Positions 26,746-38,672 of a stretch of 64,000 nt of DNA are shown piece by piece (the stretch's first letter is position 1; each line of letters opens with the position of its first letter). The position numbers and the translations under genes were made by a program. The notes under the pieces are model-generated. The model searched no databases. It was not told the DNA's origin and saw only the letters and a program-made list of their open reading frames with translations. The DNA comes from Porodaedalea pini (lineage: Eukaryota; Basidiomycota; Agaricomycetes; Hymenochaetales; Hymenochaetaceae): contig NBAY01000068.1 of assembly GCA_002794775.1 (NCBI GenBank), forward strand, positions 159,333 to 223,332. The letters run 5' to 3'.

Positions 26746-28597
26746 TTACAGTAAAGAAAGCGGAATTATACATACTAGAATTAATACTAGCGTCTCAAGA
26801 GGTATCGGTATAGGGATAGATGATGAAGACGAGGAACCTCCAGAGTCCGAGCTACTCGTGCTGTTGAAGTCCGATGAGTTAGATGATCCGGAACAATTTA
26901 CCAAGCCCGACGTTAACAAGTCATTTCCTGCTTTAACGAAATAGTAATCCCCTGACCAGACACTCGAAATGAGCAATCGTATACTTGAGAATCGTGGTTT
27001 AAACAGAAACTCTTACCGTAAATTATGCCCGTGCTATTACTTGGGGGATCATCACGGTTGTCTACTGTTCCATTGGATAGAAGACTTTGCCAATCGGGAT
27101 TCCAAAATAACGATGTGGTGTTTGCAAGGAGCTGTAATAGTCCGAAAGACTCATAATGAGCTCTCCGCGCTCGTGCTAGACGAGGGAAGCTTACTTGAAC
27201 TGCCAGGTCTCGCCAATGCTCGGCACCAGAAGTATTCGAGGGCGAGAGAGACTGCTCTATGTTGGATAACGAAAAAAGTGCCGAAGCTGTTATCATCGCT
27301 GCTGAGGTGTCTGCCGGTCGCGACCCGTCATCCGGTGCGTTAAAATCCCTGATTGTATGATGAGTCCAGAATCTGCAAGTGACTCGGGCATGGCTGGAAA
27401 TACTTACCAAGGTACGATACCTGAGCTTGGGACATTCACTGCGAAGTAGGTCGCCATACGCCGGGAAGTATCCAGGTAGCGCTGCTCGCCAGTGTTCTGG
27501 TACACTGTGCTCAAAGTCAGAATACTGCGATGTACAAATCATTCACCAGTCTTACTTTGCGCGAAGGCGTAGATCCCCCAGCTCTGTCCGCGAGACCATG
27601 TGCTAAGGAACAAAGAGTCAGCAACGAGTGGAATGCAGCTAGTCAGCTTTCGTACCTGTTGTCCGCATAACCTTGTGCAGTCCTCTGGCGTATAACATCA
27701 CCCGTCGTTTCATTGTACTCCACGACATGGAATGAAGAGCCTGATGTGCGCATGGGTCAATTGTTTACCACGAAGGACATTCATACAAAGTCAATTACCA
27801 TCCTCTCGAATGTGGTTGTCAATCGTTTTGTCAGCGTGAGACATCGCTATCTGGCGCAGCGTGTCATTTCCGGTGAGATTGGCTGAGACGAAAAGGACGT
27901 TGAGGTTCATCATATTATCAATGATCACCTACGCTCACAGAACGAGAAGTAAGAGTCAGAAATATATGCGTTAAAAAGAGCACCTGCCGTGAAGTCAGTA
28001 GGATCTGAGGTATCCCAACTTCGTGTACATCCAACCGTTGGATTGAAGCGGGCAGCTAGGTCATTAGCGAATGCGTTTACGCCATTGATTGCTGTCTGGT
28101 TCGTTGAGTCTCTAAGAGAATCAGCGTGTTTAGTTTCTTCGTGTCAGCGGTCCACATTAGAAGAAACGAGCTTACAATGAGAGTTCCTCTTGGAAAGGAA
28201 AGCTGAGGAACCCAACATCATGACCCTGCGTATTGTTTGTTTCCAGCGCCACCTCAGGCGTGTCCCAGCGGCGGGCCTCAGTGAGCCAGTCAGTCTCGTT
28301 TAACCCGTCAGTGCTGCACAGACTGGCACGTGTGTTGAGCGCGTAGAGCATCGCAGGGAAGAACCCCGTAGTCCAGGTGTCAGCCGGAAAATACAACCAT
28401 TTTCCTAAGGGATCTGTATACTCTGGATAAAGCACCGGCGAGGAGATATTTGAGACGGTCTGCGAGACCTTTTGCGCAATGAGGGGCGAGAAAAGCTCAG
28501 ACGGAGGCGTAGCGGCGCGCACCCCCGCTCCAAGGCTCGAGTTCAGGCCAGGAAAGCATGAGAGCAAGACGAGTAGAACAAATAGTGCGCTCCGCAT
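26746..28597 (-). CDS. Secreted GH88-type unsaturated glucuronyl hydrolase
   Basis: Enzymes of this family remove the unsaturated uronate left at the end of oligosaccharides by polysaccharide lyases. A signal peptide (MRSALFVLLVLLSCFPGLNS) is followed by exons containing ADTWTTGFFPAMLYALNT, GHDVGFLSFPFQEEL, RSWDTSDPTDFTVIIDNMM (with the catalytic-type Asp of DNMMNL), SMSHAD/KTIDNHIREDG, HVVEYNETTGDVIRQ, TWSRGQSWGIYAFAQ and DYYFVKAGNDLLTSGLVNC. All blocks of the alpha/alpha six-barrel are present across about nine exons. After the usual C-terminus there are about 45 further residues: a Ser/Gly/Asn linker and a hydrophobic end (LETLVLILVCIIPLSLL), suggestive of a GPI-anchor signal. Many NxS/T sites fit secretion. 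Confidence 0.86.
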
Positions 28598-29182
28598 CGT
28601 AAACTTATTGATGTGCGTTCCGAGGGGTTTATCGTATATTTAAGACACTGGTTCAGAGTTTGGATGAACGAGAGACAGAGACATTAGACATGGTGTGTTG
28701 CAAGTTAGAATCCGAGGCACTCCGTAGTACGCGTGTTTGAGGATCAGCGAGCGTCACAGCCACATGCATTCATTTTACTACGCTACGTGAAAGACGTGGA
28801 TGACATTCAATATTCATCCAACTGCAATTTAATTCTCCACACGAGTGACAGAATACTAGGAACGTATACATAGGTCAACGAGATATAAAAGGTTATGAAA
28901 CTAAAGCAAGTATAAGTAGGCTAAAGCTAAAACAGATATAAAACGAGTGGCACCGAAAGCAGACGGCGCACGAAACGATACAAAGACGAAACACTACAGC
29001 TGTGTTGTGCAGGTATCAGAAGATAAATAATGCGTAAGATGTACAACATTGAGCACTGGTGTCAAAACATGATCAAAACAACCAGAAACGATAAGATACT
29101 TGGTTTGGAGGACATCCTTACTACTATACACACGGACATCTTGAAGTCAGAGGCAAGATAAAACGGCAGTACGATGCACTGC
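28598..29182. other. Spacer between the GH88 gene and the PPxY protein gene
   Basis: This A-rich 0.6 kb holds the GH88 promoter and the 3' end of the gene to the right, since both run leftward. tataaaag-like and tataaa strings occur around 28885-28940 but on the strand opposite to GH88. No coding frame was recognised. Confidence 0.3.
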
Positions 29183-30655
29183 TTAGCCTTGATAACATTG
29201 AGACTGGTACTGTGCGCCCGCAGTTGCCCAGCGCTGTCTATCACCTTGCTGGACAACAGACATTGGGCGGGTATAGGTTTGCTGCGCTGGATACTGCGCT
29301 GTCTGTGGATATTGTGCAATCTGGGGATATTGCGGGATATGGTTCACAGAGCTCTGCGAGTAGACTGAGGCACGACTTGCCGCATACCCTTGCACAGCAT
29401 AGAGAGGCTTGGCTGACGAAGCGCTTTGTTGGAGTTGCTGCTGCTCATACTCGGGAAGAGAGGATATAGAGGAACTAGATAAAAGTCAGTACAATCCAAA
29501 AATGAGAGTTACATGCGTGATGGAATACGCACGCATATCGCTTCACTTTAGGGGCTGTTGTTGGACGGGACTTCTGTGAAGACATATGCGGAGCAACGGC
29601 AGAACTAAGATGATGCTTCAGTCACTGGATCTAATATTGTAGATGTCGACTAACCTGTACAGAGCTGCAACGTCTTGACCTGCCTCTTTTGATTCCACAG
29701 GTAGCTGTCCGAATATAGAAGAGTTCGTCCCCTCATACGCAACGGATGGATCGAAATTCAAGCGCGGTGGACGCGGCACGTAGTGTTGCGAACCCGCTGA
29801 CGTAGGACGGGGCACGGGAGTCCTCATCTGCAGGCGAAGCTGCTGCGGCGCGTGTTGATATACGCTATTCACAGGGTTGATTTGCGGAGACGCCGCACGC
29901 TGCGGAAAATGCATACCCGGCGAGGAGTTTCTCATGACAGGGGAGTGCGGAGGGGATGGCGGAGGAGACGCAGCAAGATCTTCGCCTGTATAGTGCAGCA
30001 CAACTGTCGGAGCTCCTGTCCGTCGCCGTCGTGAATCATTCCTAGCATATCGCTCATAAGCAGGTCCATCCAGCGAGGTATCGACGGCCACGAAGGGCGG
30101 CGGAGGAAAAGAGCGGTCATCCTCTGGTTCCTCCGGTAGGATGTGTTGCGTTGACCCGCGGTCCTGATCGTGTGGCTCTCTGAGCGCGGGCAATGGTCGA
30201 CCTGACGCGCTTGAGTTCGATGGCGACGCGCCTAGTTGGGCTTCATTGAACCAGCTGGGGCGCTCCTTGTCCTTCGTTGACGCGCCAGCGACGTTTGAGT
30301 TGCGCGCTTTTTTCCTGAAGTTCAGGGGTCGGACGGTTGAGTACTGCCCGTTGACGTGCACTGTATGCTGAGGCTCCGCGCGCCGAGATACGTTCGCCTG
30401 CCTCGCAGCCTCGTCCCGCTCATCTTTGCCCTCCTCTGCAGAACCATCCTGTCCGGACTCGCGTTGCCGTTCAGAGAGTTCGAGCGATCGCTCTGCTGTG
30501 ATAGCAAGTTTTTGATCAAAGTCCTGCTGGGTGATTTCATACGCCGGCGGCGGGGCCTCGATTGGACTCGGAATGGTGGCTTCCACCATGCCGTGCTGCG
30601 AGATGGAAAATAACGGTGGAGCAGAAGAGCAGCTGACGGGAGCGATGTTGGACAA
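29183..30655 (-). CDS. Disordered Pro/Ser/Gln-rich protein with a PPxY motif
   Basis: No enzymatic domain is recognised. The first exon (about 340 codons) contains SPIEAPPPAYEITQQDF near residue 35, a PPxY motif of the kind bound by WW domains of Rsp5/Nedd4 ubiquitin ligases, then Ser/Pro/Arg-rich disordered sequence (EDLAASPPPSPPHSPVMRN). A second small exon encodes SAVAPHMSSQKSRPTTAPKV. The last exon is rich in Gln/Tyr with the short repeat QYPQIAQYPQTAQYPAQ. Fungal arrestin-related or membrane-adaptor proteins often carry such motifs, but no arrestin fold is seen here. The gene model is plausible because intron borders keep frame and the amino-acid bias is consistent. Confidence 0.6.
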
Positions 30656-31216
30656 GATGCGTAGAGGAGGCGGGGATGGATGAGTGATAATGATATGGCT
30701 CTCTTATTTAGGCCACGGCTCGGTGATGACTAGGACACCGCATTCAGGACCAGTTGTGCTCAATCCGCTCAATCTTCTCAGAATCATCATGTTCTGAGCG
30801 TGTTGGTATGTAAGCAATCAAGTAAGTCACAGCTGTTTCGCTGAGCCCAGCATGCGGTCGATCCCCCTTAAGCTTGTTCTTCTCAAGGTCATCCTTTGCG
30901 TAAACAGTCCCGTTCTCTATCGATAGAACCTCTGTACACGTTCATTTCCGGTCTCTACTGCTAGCATACAGCACCTAGTCTATTGTGTGCATCACGAGTT
31001 GCCCGCGAGCTTTTGCCAGATGTATTCAAGAAGGACTCAGATTTTCAACGTCGGGTGGTGAGTGAAGGGATACCGCTGCTAAGGGCACGACACCGCATAG
31101 GGCAGCTCGACCGGTTCCCTCAACATCCGAAATGGGCGGAGAAAGCTTCTTTCCGAAGGCGCATGCGTCGTTCCCATGCTTTAAGACAAAGACTTCTGTT
31201 CCGGTATGAGATGGGT
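30656..31216. other. Spacer left of the PDK-like gene
   Basis: This 0.56 kb contains the promoter of the PPxY gene and the 3' UTR of the kinase gene; both genes run leftward. A plus-strand open frame that starts here (30983) and runs into the kinase 3' exons is a shadow of that gene. Nothing else stands out. Confidence 0.3.
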
Positions 31217-33260
31217 TTAGAATTCAATCCCTTCCAGTTTCGTGCCCTGTTCGTTCAAAAGTTAGTCTGCGGGTTGGAGCCTTCATCATCTCAGCTCACC
31301 AGTTTGGGTAGTCGCAGATATACATCAGTACCTGAGTAAAAAGTGAGGTTTACTGTAACATCGGGACAGACCCAGAGAAGTGGAGCGACATACCCCAGCC
31401 GTCCAGCGAGACGAGTTCCAGGGAACCACCAAAGTAGCTGGAAGATAGAGAGAACTGCATGATCTCAGACTTCACAAGGGAGAAGGTTGATAACTTACGT
31501 TGCAAATATATTGCTCATGGGCAACCCAATGCCTACGCGCGTGTGCACGCCTACACCGGCTTTCTGTTCTGGAGTGTTCAAACCGTTGCTATCTTCTTTC
31601 CATGCCGCAACTTGTTCATGAACGGTCGCCTGCATGCCCTGAGGCCTCGAGCTGACGGATTTAAGCGCCGTTAGACGTGACGTGTCGAGTCGCGTCGTGT
31701 TTCTGACATGCGAGAAGGAAAGCAGGTCGGATGGAGAGCTAATTTCAGGCTGCACTATGCCACCACCTAGTTTTACTCTTAGTCGTGCATTCAAGCTGGG
31801 TGTAATGACAGACCCACCCTGGTCGGAAATCCGAATCTGAATTTCATCCTGCCCGGAAGCGATGGTCGCTCGAATATTAGGGAGAGAAGTAGTCGTACGA
31901 TGTTGCAAGCTTGTCGCGTAGATAGCCTTTCATATAGCCTCAGCTCGATGCTCTGCGCGTCAAAAGTGAAACGCACATTTTTCAACAACTCGAATACAAT
32001 GTACCTGGGTTTGCATTAGCGGGCCGCCGCCTCGATTCACATGTGGATTACTCACTCGAACTGATCGCGGATATATGCAAATTTTGTCTCGACATGTCCA
32101 TCAACCAAGACCCTCGGACATTGTAACTGCACGTCCGCCGCACGCTGCGGATCGGCGAACATTACGTTACGTGGACAGGCTCGTAGCAGCTCAGCGCATC
32201 TCTCGACGCTCTCTCGCGGGCTTAGCTCGGTATTAATAATCCCAACATGTGTAGAGCTGACTGAACGTTTCGGAGTTTTGTTCTTCTTGTCGCGGAGAAA
32301 GTCTTCGGTAAGCGCAATGTGGTGTTCCGCAAGAACGCGACGTGATATTCGTGAGATAAGCATGCGCGTAATAAAAGTATCAAGCTGCTCTGGGGGAAGG
32401 TGGTGTGACGAGAGGGAGAGACCCAAAGCCAAAGCAGGGATTATTGCAGCGCTGTCGGCGAAAGGGTCAGTGCGCCAGAAAGAAAATAAAAAGAGTTTCT
32501 TACTGTTCGTCCAAGAGCGATCGGACAAGCTCGCAAAATTTCAGATTCTCCGCCATGTTCTTAATCGGTGGGAAAGCTCGGAACCTCTCAAAAGATAGAA
32601 ATCAGACTTCTGACATTGAGTTTGCCGTGCTGAATGCGACAATGCAGATTGAATTGGCTCACTTGTCGAATGCGGACCAATACAGCTATTCACACGATTT
32701 GGTGAGCCACGCATAATGGAGGTAGTCACGGTATCAAATATTTACCTCGTATACACGAGCTACTTCTTCCTGTGTCACCACTATGAACGGCAATGCTTGC
32801 ATATCCCGTAGCCTATGAGCTATGCGGACCGGAAGCTCAGACCTGACATAATTTGCCGACTTAAAAACATAAAAAACTTAATCGTTACGACGTCTCTCAT
32901 TACGAGAAGCTTGGACGTACCATTATCAGCCGTTCCTCGCTCATGGACCGTCCGAAGAATATCTGTTTTGGCAGAGCAGAGACGAATTGAGTATACAACG
33001 GGAGCAAAAAGCTATTTTATACGTACCAACTGCCGCAATGTGAGGCGCTTCGTCTCCTTCGCCGCATAGAGTTCGAGCTGTCTGTTTTGGTAGAAGTGCA
33101 CAGCAGAGGACACTGTCGTGGACGCATGACGAGCAAGATGCGGCTTGAAGCTTGCCAGATGTTGGAGCCTGAAGCTGTTACTTCGATAGCACGGCCAGCG
33201 GATGGATTGTCGTCGTACAGTACTTTGTATGTTTGCAAGGCTAGCTGAAGGCCGGATCAT
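31217..33260 (-). CDS. Mitochondrial pyruvate/branched-chain 2-oxoacid dehydrogenase kinase
   Basis: Kinases of this GHKL group phosphorylate the E1 subunit of pyruvate or branched-chain dehydrogenase complexes in the mitochondrial matrix and inactivate them. The N-terminus (MIRPSASLANIQSTVRRQSI, then further Arg/Ser) is a typical presequence. The helical regulatory domain contains FYQNRQLELYAAKETKRLTL and ARVYELYWSAFDKFRAFPP. The ATP site shows the N-box YIVFELLKNA, G1 IRISDQGGSV and G2 VGIGLPMSNIFATYFGGSLE. About eight introns were followed. The last, with a GTGAGC donor, joins RLPKL to GTKLEGIEF and stops at 31217, the usual fungal C-terminus; reading through would end two residues after PKL. 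PDK versus BCKDK cannot be separated with certainty. Confidence 0.9.
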
Positions 33261-33590
33261 AGCAGGGGCAGAGGATGGCAAGTGCAGGCCTGCTGCAAGC
33301 TGGCTGAGAAGAAGCGGATTGCACAATTTGCGGATTTGGCTTGACTCGAAAGGATCGACGTGACGTAAAATAGATCGCTGAAACAATGTCACCTTTGAAT
33401 ATAAGGGCAATACTACACAGAACTCTACTATGCGCGACATATATACAAATCATTACACACACAGCGATTACAGAAGGCAGGAGACGATTTTGACAGAGAA
33501 GCAAAAAAGCTTTATAAATGCAGTGGAAGTCCCGTGTCAATCCAAAATTCATGAGTAGTCCCACAAAAATGTCAATTCCAATGAAGACCA
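33261..33590. other. Spacer between PDK-like gene start and ORC4 3' end
   Basis: In this 0.33-kb spacer the reading frame upstream of the kinase Met stays open for about 60 codons, so a longer N-terminus is formally possible. That extension lacks presequence character, and the Met at 33260 is preferred. Confidence 0.3.
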
Positions 33591-35799
33591 CTACTGAGCC
33601 TTGCTGAACCACTTCTTCAAGTTAGTCTGACCGACGCGATCGACTGCGGTTTTGACGTCGCCTCGTTCAACTGCACAGCGGTATTTGATGAACTCCTTGC
33701 CGAGGCTTGCAGTGGGAGGTGCTGTCTGCGTGAATATTTTCATGTAAACCAGTTCTTCGAAGGCCTGGGTAAATATATCAGAACAACCTCGAGGACAGAC
33801 TAGTTGACGCCATCTTACCCCCATCAAGACGCGTCTGCCAACGCTAACCATCCCTATACTCCCTCCGCCGAGCATGACGGGTGCAGCGGATGAAGTGCGC
33901 ACTTGTATTGTGAAAAGTTCGTGGAGCATTTCGAATGTGAAAGAGTCATGCCCAGCAGTGCGAGCGTGCTGAGCAGCGACACATAGAGATAGCGATGGAT
34001 AGTTTAGCTCTACGATGAAACCGGCCACGTTCAATTGTTTTCCAGAGTTTAAGAGAACCGTTGGACTTACTCATTAGAAGAGATGAATGTGCCTTGCTGC
34101 GCTGCGATTTCAAACCCTTCTGTAAGTCTCCTGATGTGAGATATGGGGATTTAGGGTTCAAGCGAACGATTGCACTAGTCTGTCACCCAAAGGTTTAGTA
34201 CTGATAGACAGGGGATCGGCGAGAAGCACTCACCATTGCTCTAATAAGACTGCGAATGTCTCTACTAATACCAAACATATCCCTGAGGATATCTCTCACA
34301 GATCGATCCTCTAAGAACATATTAACGCTACGTTCCCAGATGGCATGCCACTCAGGTGTGGCCGAATCGTTCGAACCCTCGGTAGCTGCACACAAACAGC
34401 CCCGAAGTACTGCCATCCACTCGTCGGCCCTTCGCATACTTGCAGTGCGAAGCATCCTATGAGAGAACCGGCTTTTAACGCGCTTCTCCAGGAAATTGAT
34501 CACGTCAACGCGTGAGGTTAGTCCAACGACTGCAAGGCCGCGATGTGATGACGATCCAGCCCGGCAAGACTGCACAGTATCAAGAAGGCAGTATAGAAGG
34601 GCTTGGCGAGGCTGCTCCGTAAAGAGGTTGAATGCATCGAGAAGGACAACCACGGGTCTCGGAAGAGTAGGGAGGGCAGCGATGAGTGATGGGAGGTGAG
34701 AGGGTGGAGGCAGGGCTCCAACGAACTCGCCGGTCTCTCCGTCGCCGAACGGATTATCATCATCATCTATATCAATAGACTCAAACGTCTTGCATGCAGT
34801 CTGCCCGACGACCTGGCGTGCAATCTCACGTATTGCCAGACGGTCCGTGTGCTGAACGTGCCCATTAAGGCGGATAACAATCGGTCTATAATCCTCTTCA
34901 TATCCATTTAGAGCTTCTTCAAAGACCTGTGAAAGAGGGAGGAGCATCAATGGATGGATAGAAGGAGAATAATGGCTGAAACATACCCTAGACTTTCCAC
35001 TTCCTGCAGGGCCAATCACAAGGCAGCTGTTCCCTTCTCCACGCTCAATACTTCCGCCAAGAAGATCGTCTAGTTGTTGCAAAGCGATGATGTTTGCGGA
35101 CGGTTCATTCTCGTTATCTTTGTCATCGGCAGTTTGATTGTCAACGAGAGGAGGGTCTTGGAAAGCGTCCAAAACAGCTTGCTTTTGTCTTTCTAGACAT
35201 TTGTGCAAGTGCACTGGAAGGAATTTGGGAAGTTCTTCAACGACCTTGGAGGCAGAACTGCTGGCCTTCGAAATCGCGGGTTTTGGAACGGTCGGGGAGC
35301 GCGTAGGTGAAGGAGCCACTTTCGTTGGTGACTTTTTCATGTTTGATTGCGTACCTGTTGAGGGGCGCGTTAAGGGTGTCCGCTGTTCGACGGTCGAGTT
35401 TGCGTTCACCTTCCTCGTGGTGACAACCTCAACAGAGTCAAATATGAAGCGCCTCCGAGTGCTTTTTGGAGTATCCATGCTAAAATTGCACTGGGAGCTC
35501 TCAGACCCAAGATACAACTCATCGACCTCTGACTCCTCAAGGATCTTTTCGCGAGACGGGGCATTTATGAGCTTTGCCGCACGACGACTGTAAGTACGCT
35601 TCCGCTTTGAAGTCTGCAGCGCGGGATCATTTTCGAATTCAACTTGAGGGCTGAGGCCGCGATGTTTCTTGCGGGGAGGTGGAGGGCTGCTAGTGTTGAC
35701 AACGGCAGACGATTTGCCAGAGACAGAAGCAGAACGAGTGAGGCGTTTCTGAGCTACTTCAGCTTCAGGTGTCTCCCTGGTCTTTCGTTTAGGAGGCAT
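33591..35799 (-). CDS. ORC4: Origin recognition complex subunit 4
   Basis: ORC4 is an AAA+ subunit of the six-part complex that marks DNA replication origins and loads MCM2-7. The start MPPKRKTRETPEAEVAQKR opens a basic, Ser/Pro-rich 200-residue N-terminus. The AAA+ part has CLVIGPAGSGKSRVFEEAL (Walker A), IVIRLNGHVQHTDRLAIREI, RPVVVLLDAFNLFTEQPR (Walker B), GLTSRVDVINFLEKRVKSRF (sensor/Arg-finger region) and a lid ending VRDILRDMFGISRDIRSLI. The winged-helix part contains LSLCVAAQHARTAGHDSFTF and AFEELVYMKIF, ending KKWFSKAQ. Introns lie after GPAGSGKSR, after LIRAM and within the C-terminal part. The divergent partner is MED20, 203 bp away. Confidence 0.92.
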
Positions 35800-36002
35800 T
35801 GCTGGATGGGCGTGAATGGCAGTGGGATTCACGAATGCAGGAACGAAGAATTTCAAGAAAAGAGGCGAGCTGACGCGACATGTCACAAGCAGTCACAGAG
35901 CAAGAATCAAAGATTATAATATCATCATCGTGCAAACAGCAATCTCGCACCCTGACTGACACCACGTAGTACTACGTTCCTCATAACGAGTATCACTTGC
36001 CC

Positions 36003-37119
36003 ATGGGATTTACCGGGTAAATCTCATACTGCTCTGTTGCACTCTTTTGGAATTATTACTTACCTTTTGCGTAGTCTGGTTCGCTGGCCTAATGCCCCGA
36101 CGACCGGTCTCGACCTGGTGAAGCAAAATATCGTTCGCAACCATGCTGGTCTCGGTGTGTCGTCTGCCACTCATTCAATTCATGTAGTAGCTGATGTTCG
36201 GACAGAACGAGCAAAGTGGTACCTCACCATTCGCTCCTTTCGAACTGTTTCTGGCCCAATGCATGGCTTCCAGACTGACCGTTCCATGTGTGTCATCACC
36301 ATGAACAATGTCGCCTTCGTTTCCCTTGAAGATCCTGCCGCACCCCAGGTTTCTGATGTAGCTGCACTCGCACAATCCTCTGCAAACCCGCCGGAGTCGG
36401 CGAGCTCGTCTGTTGGAACCACGCACGGGAAACACGCGCCTCACACGCATCATATTGAACCTTCACATTACAGAACAACGTTCGTCACCGTCAGTCCTCC
36501 CGGTGCACTCGAGACCCTCATCGTCCAGTTGGGTGCGCGATGGGCGTCCACGCGCCAGCCAAGCACGAACTCGAGGAATCAAGCAATGAACTCAGGAAAC
36601 CAGCTTGTCATTGAGGGCAGCATATTCAGCATTGGGACTGACTGGCTGGTGCGAGTGGGCAATGTTCATCTTACTGGCGGTGCCGTGAAAGGAATGTTGC
36701 TTGAGGTCAGTCGAACGGAATACTCACGCGTCAGAAACTTTCGCTTACTTTGAGCACAGGCTGAATACCTACCATTGCCAAAATTGCAGTCCTCCTTGCA
36801 AAATGGCACATCGGAACTTCTCTCAAGTTTGCTTGTTTCCATTATTCCTAATGTCCTTAATGCAACACCCGTTGCCGTCAGTATTGATGACTCCTTGTGG
36901 GATGAAATGCAGTGGAATTGCAACGAGCCGGAGGAAAACAGCGACGAGCGCAATAAAAGTGATACAGACCAAGAAGTTCACGAAGACGATGATGTCTACA
37001 TATTTGGAGATGAAGAAGACCCGTCTGCAAAGCAGAAAGGAGACTGGATAGGGGTTGATAGAGACCGCCGATCTGCTTTTCTGATCATGGGTTCTCTCAA
37101 ATCTGAAGGAATTCTCTAG
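36003..37119 (+). CDS. MED20: Mediator complex subunit 20
   Basis: MED20 belongs to the Mediator head module with MED18 and MED8, bridging activators and RNA polymerase II. A 14-nt first exon (36003-36016) encodes MGFTG and splices to 36075, giving MGFTGLVRWPNAPTTGLDLV; the exons 36075-36705 and 36760-37119 complete 334 aa exactly. Diagnostic blocks are HSIHVVADVRTERAKWYLTI, DWLVRVGNVHLTGGAVKGML and the block after it, LEAEYLPLPKLQSSLQNGTS. An acidic tail ends in RRSAFLIMGSLKSEGIL. Without the tiny first exon the normal N-terminus is missing. Its TAG stop overlaps the TAG of the convergent JMJD7 gene in one CTAG. Confidence 0.85.
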
Positions 37120-38658
37120 GTATGGCTGGCAAAGTTAGAAAATTTCCTCGAATCGTCATTACCATCAGGCACCTCATTGCATTCTCCTCGCAGAAAATTT
37201 AGCCAGACCCAGCCCATTCCTCTAACCTCCATATCATACCACCAGTTCAAAGCAATGGTCATGCCGTTTTGTCGGACATAGTGCCACCAGCCGACAGGGA
37301 GATAGAGCGTATCGCCTGGTAGCAAAGTAATATGGAACGGCTGCGCCTCCACAGGAAGCTCCGCGGGATTAACGGGATCCAGAACCGATGACCAGCGCAC
37401 TGACGGGGTGGACGGGGGCGAAGGTGTCAAAGCGAGAGGAGAATGTACGTTCGCGCGAGTATATCGGGCGTGCGGAAACATCCGCTCTAGACAACATATT
37501 GATTCATTTTGGTATCGCAAGTCTGTACTATTATATTGCCTACCTTGCAGACACCATCCTTCTGTCGGTGGGAATAGAGTAAATTGTTTCTCTCCTCTGA
37601 CGACTGCGTATATGTTCTCGTACGGATTTATATATTTTGCTATGCTTCAGTCGCGTCTTAAGATTTCACTGTGTACTACGACTGACCGCTGTGTACGCTG
37701 GTAACGCTCCGTCCATCTCCTATCCAGATGTTCACTGCGTCCGGAGGTCCGCCTAGTCATTGGTTCAGTGTTGAGATATTTTCATTATTTCCGAAGCAAA
37801 ATGTACCTAGTGCTTCCGATGCCCAGTACACTTCTTTGGGCACGTCTTTACGAAGAGCGTCGAACTCGCTAGGATCATCTTCACTCTGAGATGTATAAAG
37901 ATTACCGTTCTGTGACTGCAGATAATACACTTCTGTCGGCTCTGCTTGTCTCGAGTCACATTTATCTAAAAGCCATTATCAGACACGATTCAGTTCTTTG
38001 GGATTTCAGACAAAATCAAAACAAACGAACGCCGCTCCGGTGAGAGAAGTTTTATCAAGTCCCGCATAGTGACCCGCTCGACGTGCGGTTCCACAAAGTA
38101 TCTGCGCCCATCATCATCGGCGACAATCGCATCCGCATTTCTGCACCAAGCGAATTAGCTATAACCATTGGAGGGATAAACATGAACGTCTGGGTTTTCT
38201 TTACCGCACTCACCCATTTGGAGTGACAGCTACAGAAACAGGTTTATCGCCCATCTTTTCAACTAGATATTCATCAGACCATCTGTCGAGGGCGGGAGGC
38301 CGGAACCCTACGTTGAGGATATGAAGAGATCGTAATTGCATGACAAGATCCTTGGGATACATGCCTTTTATTATAACAGGTCTTCCAATGCGCACAGCAC
38401 GCAGGAACTCGATGGGAGAGGGCCTGCGAAGCGTTTCGATGTGCGTTCCGTTCAGCTCTACGCTAGTTCTTCACTTTAGATTATTCGACGTATCAGCTTG
38501 ATAGTGAAATATTCAACGTATACCTTGATTCTCCAAAGTAAGCCTTTTGAGGATTTCGTGACGTAAGTTTGCGGACATTTGGAAGTGAGCTTGTTTCTGG
38601 GAGGCCAGACTAAACCCAAGCACTGAAGGCAGTGAAGCAGAAGAGTTAGAAGCCATCA
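37116..38658 (-). CDS. JMJD7: JmjC/cupin-like protein, JMJD7 homologue
   Basis: JMJD7-type enzymes are 2-oxoglutarate/Fe(II) oxygenases, known in animals as lysyl hydroxylases of DRG GTPases. The start is MASNSSASLPSVLGFSLASQ; then follow RRPSPIEFLRAVRIGRPVII, the block DRWSDEYLVEKMGDKPVSVA, VEPHVERVTMRDL, PPDAVNIWIGDGRSVTSVHS, PYENIYAVVRGEKQFTLFPP and GDTLYLPVGWWHYVRQNG, which carries the distal iron His. Several short introns occur. The first iron His is in SVHS, but the Asp expected two residues on (HSD-PYENI) falls at an intron whose expected acceptor reads AA. The upstream AG would give HSAKYINPYENI instead. The start codon lies 3 bp from the retrotransposon's target-site duplication. 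Confidence 0.85.
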
Positions 38659-38661
38659 CGT

Positions 38662-38672
38662 GAGTCGTGATT
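38662..38672. repeat. Target-site duplication, left copy (3' side of the LINE)
   Basis: The 11 bases gtgagtcgtga occur here and again at 44960-44970, exactly bounding the element. The flanks diverge immediately outside each copy (ac on the left of this copy, cgcgacg on the right of the other). Confidence 0.85.

Noticed and set aside
30983..31339. 118-codon plus-strand frame
   Set aside because: It overlaps the last exons of the PDK-like gene on the other strand and has no recognisable domain.
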